Positions 8,995 through 17,968 of a DNA stretch of 64,000 bases are shown here, piece after piece. The DNA comes from Mycobacterium sp. 050128 (lineage in GTDB: Bacteria; Actinomycetota; Actinomycetes; Mycobacteriales; Mycobacteriaceae), in NCBI RefSeq assembly GCF_036409155.1, contig NZ_JAZGLW010000001.1:2976001-3040000 (forward strand). Reading direction: 5' to 3'. Below the pieces are notes generated by a model. It saw only the letters and a program-made list of their open reading frames with translations. It had not been told where the DNA came from and did no database searches. Both the position numbers and the translations under genes were made by a program. Position 1 is the stretch's first letter, and each line of letters opens with the position of its first letter.

Positions 8995-9657
8995 ATGCAC
9001 TATCGGCCACTGCCCGTGCCTGCCTCGGTGGTTGCCGCCGCTGTCCTCCTGGGAAGTCCAGTCGCGCATGCGGATGGCGACAACAACACGCTCATCCCGA
9101 ACAATAAGCGACTCAACGACGGGGTCGTCGCCAACGTCTTCACCGTGCAGCATCAAGCGGGCTGCACCAACGACGTTAGGATCAGTCAACAGCTGCAACG
9201 CGCTGCGCAGCGGCACACCGAGGATCTGCTGAAAAGCCGCGCGCTCGCCGGTGATATCGGCTCAGACGGGTCCACGCCACAAGACCGTGCCGATGCGGCC
9301 GGCTTCCATGGTCCGGTGGCCGAAACGGTGGCGATCAATCAATCAATCGCAATCAGCGGTAACGACTTGATCAACCGGTGGTACCACGACCCAGCCTATT
9401 TCAACATCATGTCCAACTGCGCCCACAGCCAAATGGGGGTGTGGTCGGAAAACAGTCCGGATCGCACTGTTGTGGTGGCGGTTTACGGGCAGCCCCAAGG
9501 GGTCGGGGGGGCAGCGCCCGCGAGCACCGAGGGGCAGAACATTCCGCTCGACCCCAGCCCGGACTATGACGCGAGCGACGAACTCGAATTCGGTCTCAAC
9601 TGGTTGCCCTGGATCCTGAGGGGCGTGTACCCACCGCCGGCCCACCCTCCGGAATAG
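8995..9657 (+). CDS. Secreted CAP (SCP/PR1-like) domain protein
   Basis: A 220-residue exported protein. A signal peptide (PASVVAAAVLLGSPVAHA) ends with an AHA-D signal peptidase I site near residue 26. The mature part has CAP features: LQRAAQRHTEDLL, NRWYHDPAYFNIMSNCAHSQ and MGVWSEN...VVVAVYGQP. A Pro-rich tail follows. Mycobacterial CAP proteins are secreted, and their ligand or enzymatic role is mostly unknown. I chose ATG 8995 because a strong SD (AAGGAGGA) lies 8 bases upstream and the signal peptide begins here; the frame is open further upstream to 8839 but without signal-like sequence. It is convergent with the LpqH-like gene. Confidence 0.85.
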   Translation: MHYRPLPVPASVVAAAVLLGSPVAHADGDNNTLIPNNKRLNDGVVANVFTVQHQAGCTNDVRISQQLQRAAQRHTEDLLKSRALAGDIGSDGSTPQDRADAAGFHGPVAETVAINQSIAISGNDLINRWYHDPAYFNIMSNCAHSQMGVWSENSPDRTVVVAVYGQPQGVGGAAPASTEGQNIPLDPSPDYDASDELEFGLNWLPWILRGVYPPPAHPPE

Positions 9658-9709
9658 CGTGGGGGCCGGCCGCCGTTGATGCCCAGATCTGAGGAGTTAG
9701 CTGGGAGTC

Positions 9710-10171
9710 CTAACACGCGACCTTTATCGTGAATGTGCCGGCGGCCCGCATGCTCGGGTTCTTGGTGTCGAAGCCTTCGGCGCTCCCACGGATGGTATAC
9801 GTGTAACCATTCATGGTGACTTCGGCTTTGCCGTCGAGGTCGTGCGTGTAACTGCCGGTGAATCCGCCCAGATCGGTGATGTTGACTGCCTTGGCAGTGA
9901 GCGAATTTTGGTTGGAGACAATGGCGTTCGTGCCTGCGGCGGTGTCACCGGTAGTGATCATTGTTAACGGTCCAGCCGGCATGCATGTCACCGCATGGGT
10001 CATCGGAAGGGCCTGATCGTTGATCATCACCTGCGCGGTTCCGGCGGGCAGCGTTCCCGGCTGAGGTGCAGTTGCGCCTGGTGACGACGAGCATGCGCTG
10101 ATGCTTGTTGCTACAACAACAGCTGCGGATGTGTTCTGGAACCGCTTGTGCACGAGCGCACCTCGCCTCAT
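9710..10171 (-). CDS. LpqH (19 kDa antigen)-family lipoprotein
   Basis: A 153-residue lipoprotein. The hydrophobic leader AAVVVATSISAC ends in a lipobox with Cys27. A Ser/Pro/Gly linker and a beta-rich domain follow, with QVMINDQALPMTHAVTCMP, GGFTGSYTHDLDGKAEVTMN and YTIRGSAEGFDTKNPS, and a final Cys. The Cys pair and the order of segments match LpqH, the mycobacterial 19 kDa TLR2-stimulating lipoprotein, and its relatives. ATG 10171 has AGGTGG upstream. A GTG at 10153 (VHKRF) with its own AGGTG is an equally good start and gives a more usual signal peptide. It is probably a paralogue rather than the main lpqH. Confidence 0.82.
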   Translation of the reverse strand: MRRGALVHKRFQNTSAAVVVATSISACSSSPGATAPQPGTLPAGTAQVMINDQALPMTHAVTCMPAGPLTMITTGDTAAGTNAIVSNQNSLTAKAVNITDLGGFTGSYTHDLDGKAEVTMNGYTYTIRGSAEGFDTKNPSMRAAGTFTIKVAC

Positions 10172-10516
10172 TTGGCCACCTGTGCCGATCCCGCGCTGCG
10201 CGTATCACCCGGCGAGCTTTTGGCTTGGTCGAATCAACGGTACCCGAACTTTGTGCCGTGGTCGCCGGATATTGCAATGCATTGGCTTAAGAACACCGTT
10301 AGGTCGGGGTCGATCCCGGACGTGCTCGCCTAAGACGTCGGCGATGCCGGTCATCGGTCGACCGCGCAAGCTTCGTGGATCTTACTGTTGTATCACGCCT
10401 TTCGGCGTGGTGATGCAACACGATAACGTCGTCATCCTGGTGACGTCGGACGGCAAGGGTCGTGGCAGGCGTTGACGGCCGGCCGCCACCGTTGTGAGTC
10501 GACGTAGCCGACGTGG
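10172..10516. other. Intergenic region holding a hairpin, no gene
   Basis: About 345 bp between the LpqH-like gene and the end of the TetR gene, both on the reverse strand. No supported coding frame. It contains the hairpin at 10387-10419 and presumably the promoter of the lipoprotein gene. Confidence 0.6.
10387..10419 (-). terminator. Candidate hairpin terminator of the TetR gene
   Basis: CACGCC (10394-10399), loop TTTC, GGCGTG (10404-10409) is a perfect 6-bp stem. The flanks GTTG-ATCA and TGAT-CAAC extend it with small bulges. It lies about 100 bp after the TetR stop codon. There is no T-tract, which is common for mycobacterial terminators. Confidence 0.4.
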
Positions 10517-11146
10517 CTATTGGCGAACCCGTAGCGACGCGACGAGAAGATTGCGCAACACGCCCTCGTCACCACCGTCTTCAGGCGTGGCGGGTTCGGC
10601 GATAAGGCTGAAGCTAATACGGACAATCCAGCGCGCGAGGGTGTCGGCCCGAAGATCGCGGCGAATCTCGCCGGCGGCGGCAGCAGTCTCGAGGCGCCGC
10701 ACGAGCGCGTCGGCGAGTCTGGCTTTCCATAACTCCGAGCCTTCGGCGGCATGGTAGGCGGCGCCAAGGGCCTGGCGGTCTTCGACTAGTGAGCGCAGTA
10801 TCGTTGAGCTGCGCGCGATTTCGATCCCCCGCAGACACGCTGCGACGAGCTGAGCCAGAAAAGGTTCGTCAGTCTGCCAGCATTGCTCGACGGCTTGCAA
10901 CGTGGCGCCCAGGACTCGCACAAAGGAGGCCGCCAACAGAGCGTCCTTACTCGGGAAGTGGTAGTACACCGTCGACCGGTGCACACCCGCGCGCCGGGCG
11001 ATATCACCCATGCGGGTACGCACCGGCCCCTTCTCGGCGTAGCAGGCATCGGCCGCGGTCAACAAGCGTTCGCGCGCCTCGTCCTCGTCCGCAGGTGAGT
11101 CGGCGGCCCCCGATTTCGCGCGAGTTACTCCGGCATCAGGGTCCAC
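10517..11146 (-). CDS. TetR-family regulator
   Basis: A 209-residue TetR protein. The HTH is at about residues 25-70: RERLLTAADACYAE, then MGDIARRAGVHRSTVYYHFPSKDALL. The C-terminal ligand domain is all-helical and of family length. A perfect 15-bp palindrome lies 36 bp upstream of the start, which suggests autoregulation. The nearest divergent genes are the mce operon 1.3 kb away. Control of that operon is conceivable, since TetR proteins such as Mce3R and KstR regulate mce loci in M. tuberculosis, but the distance is large. Confidence 0.92.
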   Translation of the reverse strand: MDPDAGVTRAKSGAADSPADEDEARERLLTAADACYAEKGPVRTRMGDIARRAGVHRSTVYYHFPSKDALLAASFVRVLGATLQAVEQCWQTDEPFLAQLVAACLRGIEIARSSTILRSLVEDRQALGAAYHAAEGSELWKARLADALVRRLETAAAAGEIRRDLRADTLARWIVRISFSLIAEPATPEDGGDEGVLRNLLVASLRVRQ

Positions 11147-11181
11147 AACAGCACACTACGGTCTTCGCGGCATGGAGTTGG

Positions 11182-11196
11182 CGTGTCATTGACACG
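11182..11196. promoter_or_regulatory. TetR-type palindromic operator
   Basis: CGTGTCATTGACACG is a perfect inverted repeat (CGTGTC / GACACG around ATT), centred about 43 bp upstream of the TetR start at 11146. The GTGTC/GACAC core is typical of mycobacterial TetR sites. Autoregulation is inferred. Confidence 0.65.
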
Positions 11197-12437
11197 GCCA
11201 GCTGCCAGTCGGCAGTTGGAGTCCGTGGCGGACGGTGCGGCTCCCAGACTCGACCGCGGCACCGCCACGCTGACGCCTGTTGAAGGCGCCGCCGCTCCGT
11301 GCTCCTCAGCTCTGGCACGAGCAGGTCGCGTGGATACCAGCGACGTTATATCCGCCAGTTAACCAGTAGCAATCATCGAGCATCGCGTGGTGACCCACCG
11401 CGGTTCAGCGCCCAGGAGATTTTGCGGCAATGCATCCCAAAACGATAATTATCAAATCCGATATATAGATAGATAATTTACTAGGCGAACTACCGGCGGG
11501 CATCTTTCCTGTTCGCGGAATCACCGCCGGGCTCGACGCAATAAGGCCGGCCGGCTGCCTCACCGCGGCGGGGATTAACCGCCCGGGCGTAAAGGGGCGG
11601 CAGTTGTCCAGAGCGCCCGGTATGAGGTTGGCGTTTGCGGCCCGACGGACGGATGCCCGGTAGTCGGACTTGTGCCCGGCGCATAACCGCTGTTCACCGC
11701 GTCGTCGCGCCTTCGGCGCGATCTAGCGGCTGCTGGGTCCGTGCTGGACTCCGCCCGCCGGAACCGGGACGTCGGGATGGCACTGTAGGCATACGTCATC
11801 ACCCATTCGGTCTGATTTACGTTGGATCTCTGGATTTCTTAATCTGCCGCTCTGCGCAACAAGTACAACCCAATTTTGACCAATGTCTTCGCGAAACATA
11901 CTTATTGCACGTCGGTTATTAAACTAGCCCGACGTCGGTCGGACATAATCGGCTCACAATGGCGCTATTCAATACCGACATTAATGCCAGTTTAATAGTT
12001 GAAATACTGTTAAGGCTCCCAGCAAACATGCTGCCGACACCTCAGTCGTACTGAAATGGATCCGGAAAGTAGTGACCCTCCGCAGTTTTCTGCCTGGCCG
12101 GCAGGTTGATACCGGTCGATACGTGCACGGTATTGGGGTGGGAGGCGTTCCCAAGCGAGGTCCGCCGCGGCTGGCCGCGAGCTCGCTCAGGGCGACGAGA
12201 TTGCGACATCGAAGCCAGAATTGTCGGACCGCACAGCAAATCGGGATACTTGCCCAGACGTCCATTGGGTTGCGTCGTTAGTAGTAGGCGCTTCCTTGTT
12301 GCCGTGTGACAATGTCATGGTGTAGCGTCCCGCTGTGCTGTGGGCCACACATTAGTAGGCAGCGGGTTGTCTTTCCGTTGCCGGGGAGGATTCATCGTTT
12401 TAATGCGGGCTGAGTTTAGACACCAACGGGTGCACTA
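11197..12437. other. Long region without genes upstream of the mce operon
   Basis: About 1.24 kb with only short frames of shadow-like composition. It is unusually AT-rich in places (11440-11480, with a GATATATAGATAGATAA run, and 11860-12000), unlike the flanking high-GC genes. It probably contains the mce promoter. No tRNA fold, transposase or recognisable gene remnant was seen. Confidence 0.55.
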
Positions 12438-13280
12438 GTGGTGGAGACGGACACAGAGCCCATTCGGGCCGCTAGTGGCGCACCGGCGTGGGTCGAGGCG
12501 TTCACGGGGACTCGCCCGTGGGCTGATTCCGCAACCAAGCCGCTGCGCGAGGTCGGCAGCTTCTTCGCGCTGTCGCTCGACATCGCGGCGCAGATGGTCC
12601 GTCCGCCCTTTGCCTGGCGTGAGTTCATCCATCAGGCGTGGTTCGTGGCTCGGGTGTCGGCCGCCCCGGCCGTCTTCTTAGCGATCCCGTTCAACGCACT
12701 CGCCGTCTTCATCATTAACGTCCTGCTCGTCGAAATCGGCGCCGCCGACGCCTCGGGAACCGGCTCTGCGCTAGCCGCCGTGGTTTACCTCGGGCCCATC
12801 ACGGCGGTGTTGGTAGTCGCCGGTACTGGCGCGACCGCCATGTGTGCCGACCTGGGCGCTCGCACCATCCGCGAAGAAGTCGACGCCATGCGAGTGATGG
12901 GAATCAACCCGGTGCAACGGCTTCTGGTGCCCAGGGTGCTGGCATTGGGGCTCAACGGGCTGGTGTTGAACGCCATCATCACCATCGTCGGCCTGGTGAC
13001 CGAATACTTATTCTCCGTCTACTTTCAGCACATCAATCCCGGCTCGTACACGGCCAGCCTCACGCTGCTCGTCGGGCTGACCGACGTGCTCATCGCTTTC
13101 GCCAAGGCGATGCTGTTCGGTCTCATCGCGGGCCTCATTGCGTGCTACAAAGGCATCACCGTGGGCGGCGGTCCGCAAGGCGTCGGCAACGCGGTGAACG
13201 AGACCGTGGTGTACACGTTCATGGCGTTGTTCGTGATCAACGTGGTGCTGACCGCGATTACCGCCCAGGCGACGTTGTGA
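12438..13280 (+). CDS. yrbEA: YrbE/MlaE-type permease A of an mce operon
   Basis: A 280-residue inner-membrane permease of the MlaE family, half of the transmembrane channel of an Mce lipid importer. Family landmarks are PFAWREFIHQAWFVARV, the conserved cytoplasmic loop CADLGARTIREEVDAMRVMGI, LIAGLIACYKGITVGGG and a final NETVV segment before the last membrane helix. Starts GTG 12438 and GTG 12441 are both possible and neither has a strong SD. The first 30 or so residues are an extension compared with YrbE1A of M. tuberculosis. The stop overlaps the next gene by 4 bp (GTGA). Confidence 0.93.
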   Translation: MVETDTEPIRAASGAPAWVEAFTGTRPWADSATKPLREVGSFFALSLDIAAQMVRPPFAWREFIHQAWFVARVSAAPAVFLAIPFNALAVFIINVLLVEIGAADASGTGSALAAVVYLGPITAVLVVAGTGATAMCADLGARTIREEVDAMRVMGINPVQRLLVPRVLALGLNGLVLNAIITIVGLVTEYLFSVYFQHINPGSYTASLTLLVGLTDVLIAFAKAMLFGLIAGLIACYKGITVGGGPQGVGNAVNETVVYTFMALFVINVVLTAITAQATL

Positions 13281-14131
13281 CCGCGATCCCGGCGGCGCGC
13301 CGGCTGCCGCAGCTGACGAATCGAGTCCGCGGTTTTGTCGACGGATGGAACCGCCTCGGAAGCCAGACCGCGTTCTACGTCAAAGCCCTTGGCTTCGTGT
13401 GGGAGGCCTGCGTCCGGTACAAAGCGGAGACGCTGCGCCTGATCGCCAACATGAGTCTGGGCGTCGGGGCGTTGGCCATCATCGGGGGCACCGTGGTCAT
13501 CGTCGCCACCTTGACGATGTCAACCGGTGGACTCGTTGGCATCCAGCTCTACCGATCGCTATCCGATGTCGGGGTGCAGGCGTTGAGCGGTTTCGCCTCC
13601 GCTTACATCAACACGCGTATCAGCTCGCCACTGATCGCCGATATCGGCTTGGCGGCCACAATCGGCGCCGGCGCCACAGCGCAACTGGGCGCCATGCGGA
13701 TCAACGAGGAGATCGACGCGCTCGAGGTGATGGGTGTCCAAACGATCACCTACCTGGTCTCGACCCGGATAGTGGCGGGCGTCATCGTCGTCGTTCCGCT
13801 GTGGTGCGTGGCTGCGCTGGCCGGGTTTATGGCTACACGAGGGCTTGTCATCTTCGTCTACGACCAACCGCCCGGCGTGTATGACCACTACTTCAATACT
13901 TACCTGCAGCCCACCGACCTCATCTGGTCGTTGCTGCAAGTCATCGCCTCCGCCGTAACGATCATGCTGGTGCACACGTACTACGGCTTCAACGCCTCCG
14001 GCGGCCCGGCCGGCGTTGGTGAAGCGGTCGGTCGTGCCGTGCGCACGTCACTGATCGTGGCGGTCGCGGTGACGTTGGCGGTGGCACTGGCTGCCTACGG
14101 TGTGTCCGGCGACTTCCACCTATCCGGGTAG
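13277..14131 (+). CDS. yrbEB: YrbE/MlaE-type permease B of an mce operon
   Basis: A 284-residue second MlaE-family permease that pairs with YrbEA. Visible features are ALGFVWEACVRYKAETLRLI, the loop GAMRINEEIDALEVMGVQ that contacts the ATPase, and HTYYGFNASGGPAGVGEAVG near the C-terminus. I start it at GTG 13277, which overlaps the YrbEA stop (GTGA). The frame stays open much further upstream, but that part is a shadow of yrbEA. The usual ATPase MceG is not in the window and is known to be encoded elsewhere in mycobacteria. Confidence 0.93.
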   Translation: MTAIPAARRLPQLTNRVRGFVDGWNRLGSQTAFYVKALGFVWEACVRYKAETLRLIANMSLGVGALAIIGGTVVIVATLTMSTGGLVGIQLYRSLSDVGVQALSGFASAYINTRISSPLIADIGLAATIGAGATAQLGAMRINEEIDALEVMGVQTITYLVSTRIVAGVIVVVPLWCVAALAGFMATRGLVIFVYDQPPGVYDHYFNTYLQPTDLIWSLLQVIASAVTIMLVHTYYGFNASGGPAGVGEAVGRAVRTSLIVAVAVTLAVALAAYGVSGDFHLSG

Positions 14132-14136
14132 CGGCG

Positions 14137-15603
14137 ATGAAGAGCAAACGGCGCGAGGCCGGTCTGCACCCGGCGATCTGGACCTTCATTCTTCTGACCT
14201 CCATCTGCGCGCTGGTCGTGCTGACGGTGGGTGCGTTCAACAGGGATTTCAGGCCCTATGCGCGGGTGACGCTGACGTCTGACCGGGCGGGGCTGGTCAT
14301 GGAACCCGGAGCCAAAGTCAAGCTGCGCGGCGTCCAGGTCGGCAGGGTCGCGTCAATCCAGTCAGGGGATCCGGTGAAACTGCAGCTGGAGCTGTACCCG
14401 GAGCAGCTCAACTACATCCCCGCTAACGTCACCGCCGAGATCACCGCGCCAACTGCCTTCGGGGCCAAATACGTGGACCTGCTTACCCCCGCCCACCCAA
14501 CCGCACAACGGCTGGCGGCGGGAGCGGTGGTGAAGTCGCGCAATGTGAGCGTCGAAGTGAACACCGTGTTCCAGAACCTCGTTGCGCTGCTCAATCAGGT
14601 TGACGTCCCCAAACTGAATGCGGTCCTCACCGCGCTGGCCGAAGGATTCCGCGGCAATGGTGAAGCGATCGGTGAGGCCACCACCGACCTCAACCAGGTT
14701 CTGCTGGCTATCAATCCGCGCAGCGAGACGATCCGTGCCGACTACCGCGCCCTCCAAGGGTTCAGCGACACCTACAGCGCGGCCGCCGCAAACATCGTGC
14801 GTGTGCTGGACGCCGCCAGCACGACGAGCGTCACGGTCACCGATAGCGCAAAACAACTGGACTCTTTGCTGCTCAACGTCAGCGGCCTTGCCCGCGGCGG
14901 TGTCAATCTGATCGGCCCGAATAGGGACAACCTCGTGCACGGCATCAACTTGCTCGAGTCCACCACGCGCCTGTTGATGAAGTACAACCCGGAACTGACC
15001 TGCACGCTGGTCGGTGGGAAAAACGCCCTCGATTTCGGCGCCGTAGCTTCTTCAGGGGGCTCGAACGGATACTCCGAGATCTTGGACGTCGGGTTGCTGC
15101 TCGGCAAGGACGCATACCGGTACCCACAAAACCTACCGGTCAACGACATCAAGGGCGGCCCAGGCGGCGAGCCGGGATGCGGATCTCTGCCCGACGTCGC
15201 TAAGAATTGGCCGCAGCGCTACCTGGTCACCGATTCCGGATGGGGCACCGGAATGGATGTGCGACCCAACCCCGGCATCGGCTTCCCCGGCTACACCAAC
15301 TACTTCCCCGTCACCAGGGGGACGCCTCAACCGCCCAGCATCCGCCATCCGTCGGACCCGGCGCCGGGCCCTATCCCGTATCCAGGGGCACCGCCCTACG
15401 GTGCGCAGCTCTACGCCTCGGACGGAACCCCGCTGTATCCCGGCCTGCCGCCGGCCCCTCCGCCGGGCAGGCCACGAGAAACCGGCCCTGCGCCGGCAGG
15501 CTCCGAACCGTTCGTGCCCTCAGTGCCGTCCGGGGTTCAAGCAACGTGCGGACTCCTCAACCAGCCGTGCGGACCGCTACCACCGGCTGCGCCTGCGCCT
15601 TGA
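14137..15603 (+). CDS. mceA: MceA-type MlaD-domain protein
   Basis: A 488-residue Mce protein and the first subunit of the MceA-F hexameric tunnel that shuttles lipids through the periplasm. One N-terminal membrane helix (about residues 13-35) is followed by the MCE/MlaD domain (about 40-120, with GAKVKLRGVQVGRV). A long helical region comes next, then a Pro-rich tail from about residue 395 (PGPIPYPGAPPYG). MceA proteins typically carry such a core plus an extended tail. It starts 6 bp after yrbEB with a GCGATG context. Confidence 0.93.
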   Translation: MKSKRREAGLHPAIWTFILLTSICALVVLTVGAFNRDFRPYARVTLTSDRAGLVMEPGAKVKLRGVQVGRVASIQSGDPVKLQLELYPEQLNYIPANVTAEITAPTAFGAKYVDLLTPAHPTAQRLAAGAVVKSRNVSVEVNTVFQNLVALLNQVDVPKLNAVLTALAEGFRGNGEAIGEATTDLNQVLLAINPRSETIRADYRALQGFSDTYSAAAANIVRVLDAASTTSVTVTDSAKQLDSLLLNVSGLARGGVNLIGPNRDNLVHGINLLESTTRLLMKYNPELTCTLVGGKNALDFGAVASSGGSNGYSEILDVGLLLGKDAYRYPQNLPVNDIKGGPGGEPGCGSLPDVAKNWPQRYLVTDSGWGTGMDVRPNPGIGFPGYTNYFPVTRGTPQPPSIRHPSDPAPGPIPYPGAPPYGAQLYASDGTPLYPGLPPAPPPGRPRETGPAPAGSEPFVPSVPSGVQATCGLLNQPCGPLPPAAPAP

Positions 15604-15647
15604 CGGCCGAAGGCGACCGGTAGCAGAAGCCACAGAGGAAGGCAGAT

Positions 15648-16676
15648 ATGCGAGAGAATTTGGTAGGCGCCACGTGGCGTCTCGCCATCTACTTGGTCGT
15701 GTGCTTGTTGGGCGCGTTCGCGTTGGTCGCCGTCTTCGGCCAGCTCCGCTTTGAATCGGAGAAGACCTATAAGGCTGTGTTCGCGAATGTGTCCGGGCTA
15801 GAGGGCGGCAACTTCGTCCGCATCGCCGGTGTCGAGGTTGGCAAGGTCAAGAACATCTCCATTCAGCCGGATTCCACCGTGCTCGTCGAGTTCACTGTCG
15901 CCGACTCCGTGGTGCTGACCGAAGGCGCGAGGGCCGCCATCCGCTTCGCCGACCTCATCGGGGGCAGATACATGGCACTCGAAGAGGGTGCCGGGGCGGT
16001 AAAGAGACTGTTTCCGGGCGCGACCATTCCGCTGAGCCGCACCGAGCCGGCGCTCGACCTCGATGCGTTGATCGGTGGGTTCCGGCCCTTGTTCCGCGCT
16101 TTGGACCCCGACCAGGTCAACAAGCTGACCGGTCAACTGATCGCGGCTTTCCAGGGTCAGGGCGGCACGATCGGCTCGTTTCTCACCCAAGCCGCGGCCC
16201 TGACCAACACGCTGGCCGACCGCGATCAACTGATCGGCCAGGTCATCACCAACCTGAACACTCTGCTCGGTTCACTCGGTGGCCAGAGCAAGCAGTTCGC
16301 CAAGGCCGTCGACTCGCTATCCGAACTCGTGACGGGCCTCGAAGCCCGTAAACAGGACATCAGCAACGGGGTGGCATACGCCAACGCCGCCGCCGGGTCG
16401 ATCGCCGACCTGCTGGCGCAGGCGCGCCCGCCGCTGAAAAAGGTTGTGGGGGAGACGGACCGGACCGCCGGCACCGTGTTGGCCGATCGTGAATTCTTCG
16501 ACAACTACCTCAACAACTGGCCTGACGCGTTCAAAATCCTCAACAGGCAGGGCCTGACCGGCGACTGGTTCAGCTTCTACCTGTGTGACGCCATTCTGAA
16601 GGTCAATGGCAAAGGCGGCCAACCCGTGTATATCAAGGTCGCCGGCCAGGCCACCGGAAGGTGCACGCCGCGATGA
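15648..16676 (+). CDS. mceB: MceB-type MlaD-domain protein
   Basis: A 342-residue Mce subunit. The N-terminal helix WRLAIYLVVCLLGAFALVAV is followed by an MCE domain containing GNFVRIAGVEVGKV and IRFADLIGGRYMAL, then helical repeats up to about residue 300 and a short Cys-containing end (YLCDAILKVNGKG) typical of MceB. There is no Pro-rich tail. The GGAAGGCAGAT upstream gives a clear SD. It overlaps mceC by 4 bp (ATGA). Confidence 0.93.
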   Translation: MRENLVGATWRLAIYLVVCLLGAFALVAVFGQLRFESEKTYKAVFANVSGLEGGNFVRIAGVEVGKVKNISIQPDSTVLVEFTVADSVVLTEGARAAIRFADLIGGRYMALEEGAGAVKRLFPGATIPLSRTEPALDLDALIGGFRPLFRALDPDQVNKLTGQLIAAFQGQGGTIGSFLTQAAALTNTLADRDQLIGQVITNLNTLLGSLGGQSKQFAKAVDSLSELVTGLEARKQDISNGVAYANAAAGSIADLLAQARPPLKKVVGETDRTAGTVLADREFFDNYLNNWPDAFKILNRQGLTGDWFSFYLCDAILKVNGKGGQPVYIKVAGQATGRCTPR

Positions 16677-17968
16677 AAACCTTCTCGGAACGCAACCCGC
16701 TCACCATCGGCGCCATTGGCCTCGGCATCACCTTTGCTGTCATGTTGCTAGCGTTGAACTACGACAAGCTGCCGTTCTTCCAGACCGGTCGGACCTACTC
16801 CGCATATTTCGCCGAGGCCGGCGGCCTGGTGCCTGGTAGCGCCGTTCAGGTGTCGGGTTTCCGGGTCGGTCAAGTCTCGAGTGTCGAGCTGGACGGACCG
16901 CGGGTGCTGGTCAAGTTCCACGTCGACGGCGGCGTCCACCTCGGTGACCGCACCGAGGCGGCAATCAAACTGAAGACAGTGCTCGGCACAAAGCTCCTTG
17001 CCGTCACCCCGCGAGGAGACGGGCAGCTGAGTGGCCCGATACCCCTCGATCGGACCAGGCCGGCCTACCAATTGCCCGACGCGCTGGGAGATCTGACCAC
17101 CACCATCAGCGGGTTGAAGACCGATCAGCTGTCCAACTCGCTCGCCGTGCTGGCCGACACATTCTCGGATACTCCGCCCGATCTCAGGGCCGCGGTGCAG
17201 GGCTTGGCTCGGTTCTCGAAGTCACTAGACGAACGGGATAGCCAGCTGCGAGACCTGTTGGGTAACGCTAATAAAGCGACGAAGGTGTTGGGCGAGCGCA
17301 GCGACGAGATCGTGAACCTGGTCGCCAAGACCAATGCGCTGTTGGTGCAACTGAAAAGCCAAAGCAGCTCGTTGGACCAGATCTCCAACAATCTCTCCGC
17401 GGTCGCCCAGCAGGTGAAGGGCTTCGTCGCCGAGAACCGCAACACCCTCAAGCCGGCGCTGGACAAGCTCAACGAGGTATTGAGCATTGTCGACAACCGC
17501 AAAGAACGCGTGCAGAAGGCGCTCAGCGGGCTGAACAGCTTCTCGTTGCGGCTGGGTGAAACGGTGTCGTCCGCGCCGTTCTACGAAGCCTATGTTGCCA
17601 ACCTGCTGCCCGGTCAGTTCGTGCAGCCGTTCATCGATGCGGCATTCTCCGATCTTGGTCTGGATCCGAACGTGCTCCTGCCCACGCAGCGCGCCGATCC
17701 GGAGGTCGGCCAGCCGGCGACGCCGCCGCTACCGATACCGTTCCCGCGGACCGGCCAGGGCGGGGAACCGCGCATGACCATCCCGGACGCCATCACCGGT
17801 AACCCCGGCGATCATCCGTGCGGTGTGCCGGGTGTGGCCCTGCCCGGTCCTGGCTGCTACCCGTACAGGGAGCCACCACCGGCCCCGCCACCTGGCGGCC
17901 CGCCGCCAGGGCCGCCGGCGCCCGCGATCGCGCCCCCAGACCAGCCAGGTGAAGGTGGCGGACGGTGA
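16673..17968 (+). CDS. mceC: MceC-type MlaD-domain protein
   Basis: A 431-residue Mce subunit starting at ATG 16673, which overlaps the mceB stop; an in-frame GTG at 16661 would add four residues. It has an N-terminal membrane helix (about 10-28), an MCE domain with GSAVQVSGFRVGQV and a coiled or helical middle (LLVQLKSQSSSLDQISNNL, the last part of the tunnel wall). The C-terminal tail is very rich in Pro and Gly (PPPAPPPGGPPPGPPAP). It ends in a 4-bp overlap with mceD. Confidence 0.93.
   Translation: MKTFSERNPLTIGAIGLGITFAVMLLALNYDKLPFFQTGRTYSAYFAEAGGLVPGSAVQVSGFRVGQVSSVELDGPRVLVKFHVDGGVHLGDRTEAAIKLKTVLGTKLLAVTPRGDGQLSGPIPLDRTRPAYQLPDALGDLTTTISGLKTDQLSNSLAVLADTFSDTPPDLRAAVQGLARFSKSLDERDSQLRDLLGNANKATKVLGERSDEIVNLVAKTNALLVQLKSQSSSLDQISNNLSAVAQQVKGFVAENRNTLKPALDKLNEVLSIVDNRKERVQKALSGLNSFSLRLGETVSSAPFYEAYVANLLPGQFVQPFIDAAFSDLGLDPNVLLPTQRADPEVGQPATPPLPIPFPRTGQGGEPRMTIPDAITGNPGDHPCGVPGVALPGPGCYPYREPPPAPPPGGPPPGPPAPAIAPPDQPGEGGGR

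Noticed and set aside
12842..13276. Upstream extension of the second YrbE permease
   Set aside because: The extension is a shadow of the first permease. The GTG at 13277 in a GTGA overlap gives the normal protein.
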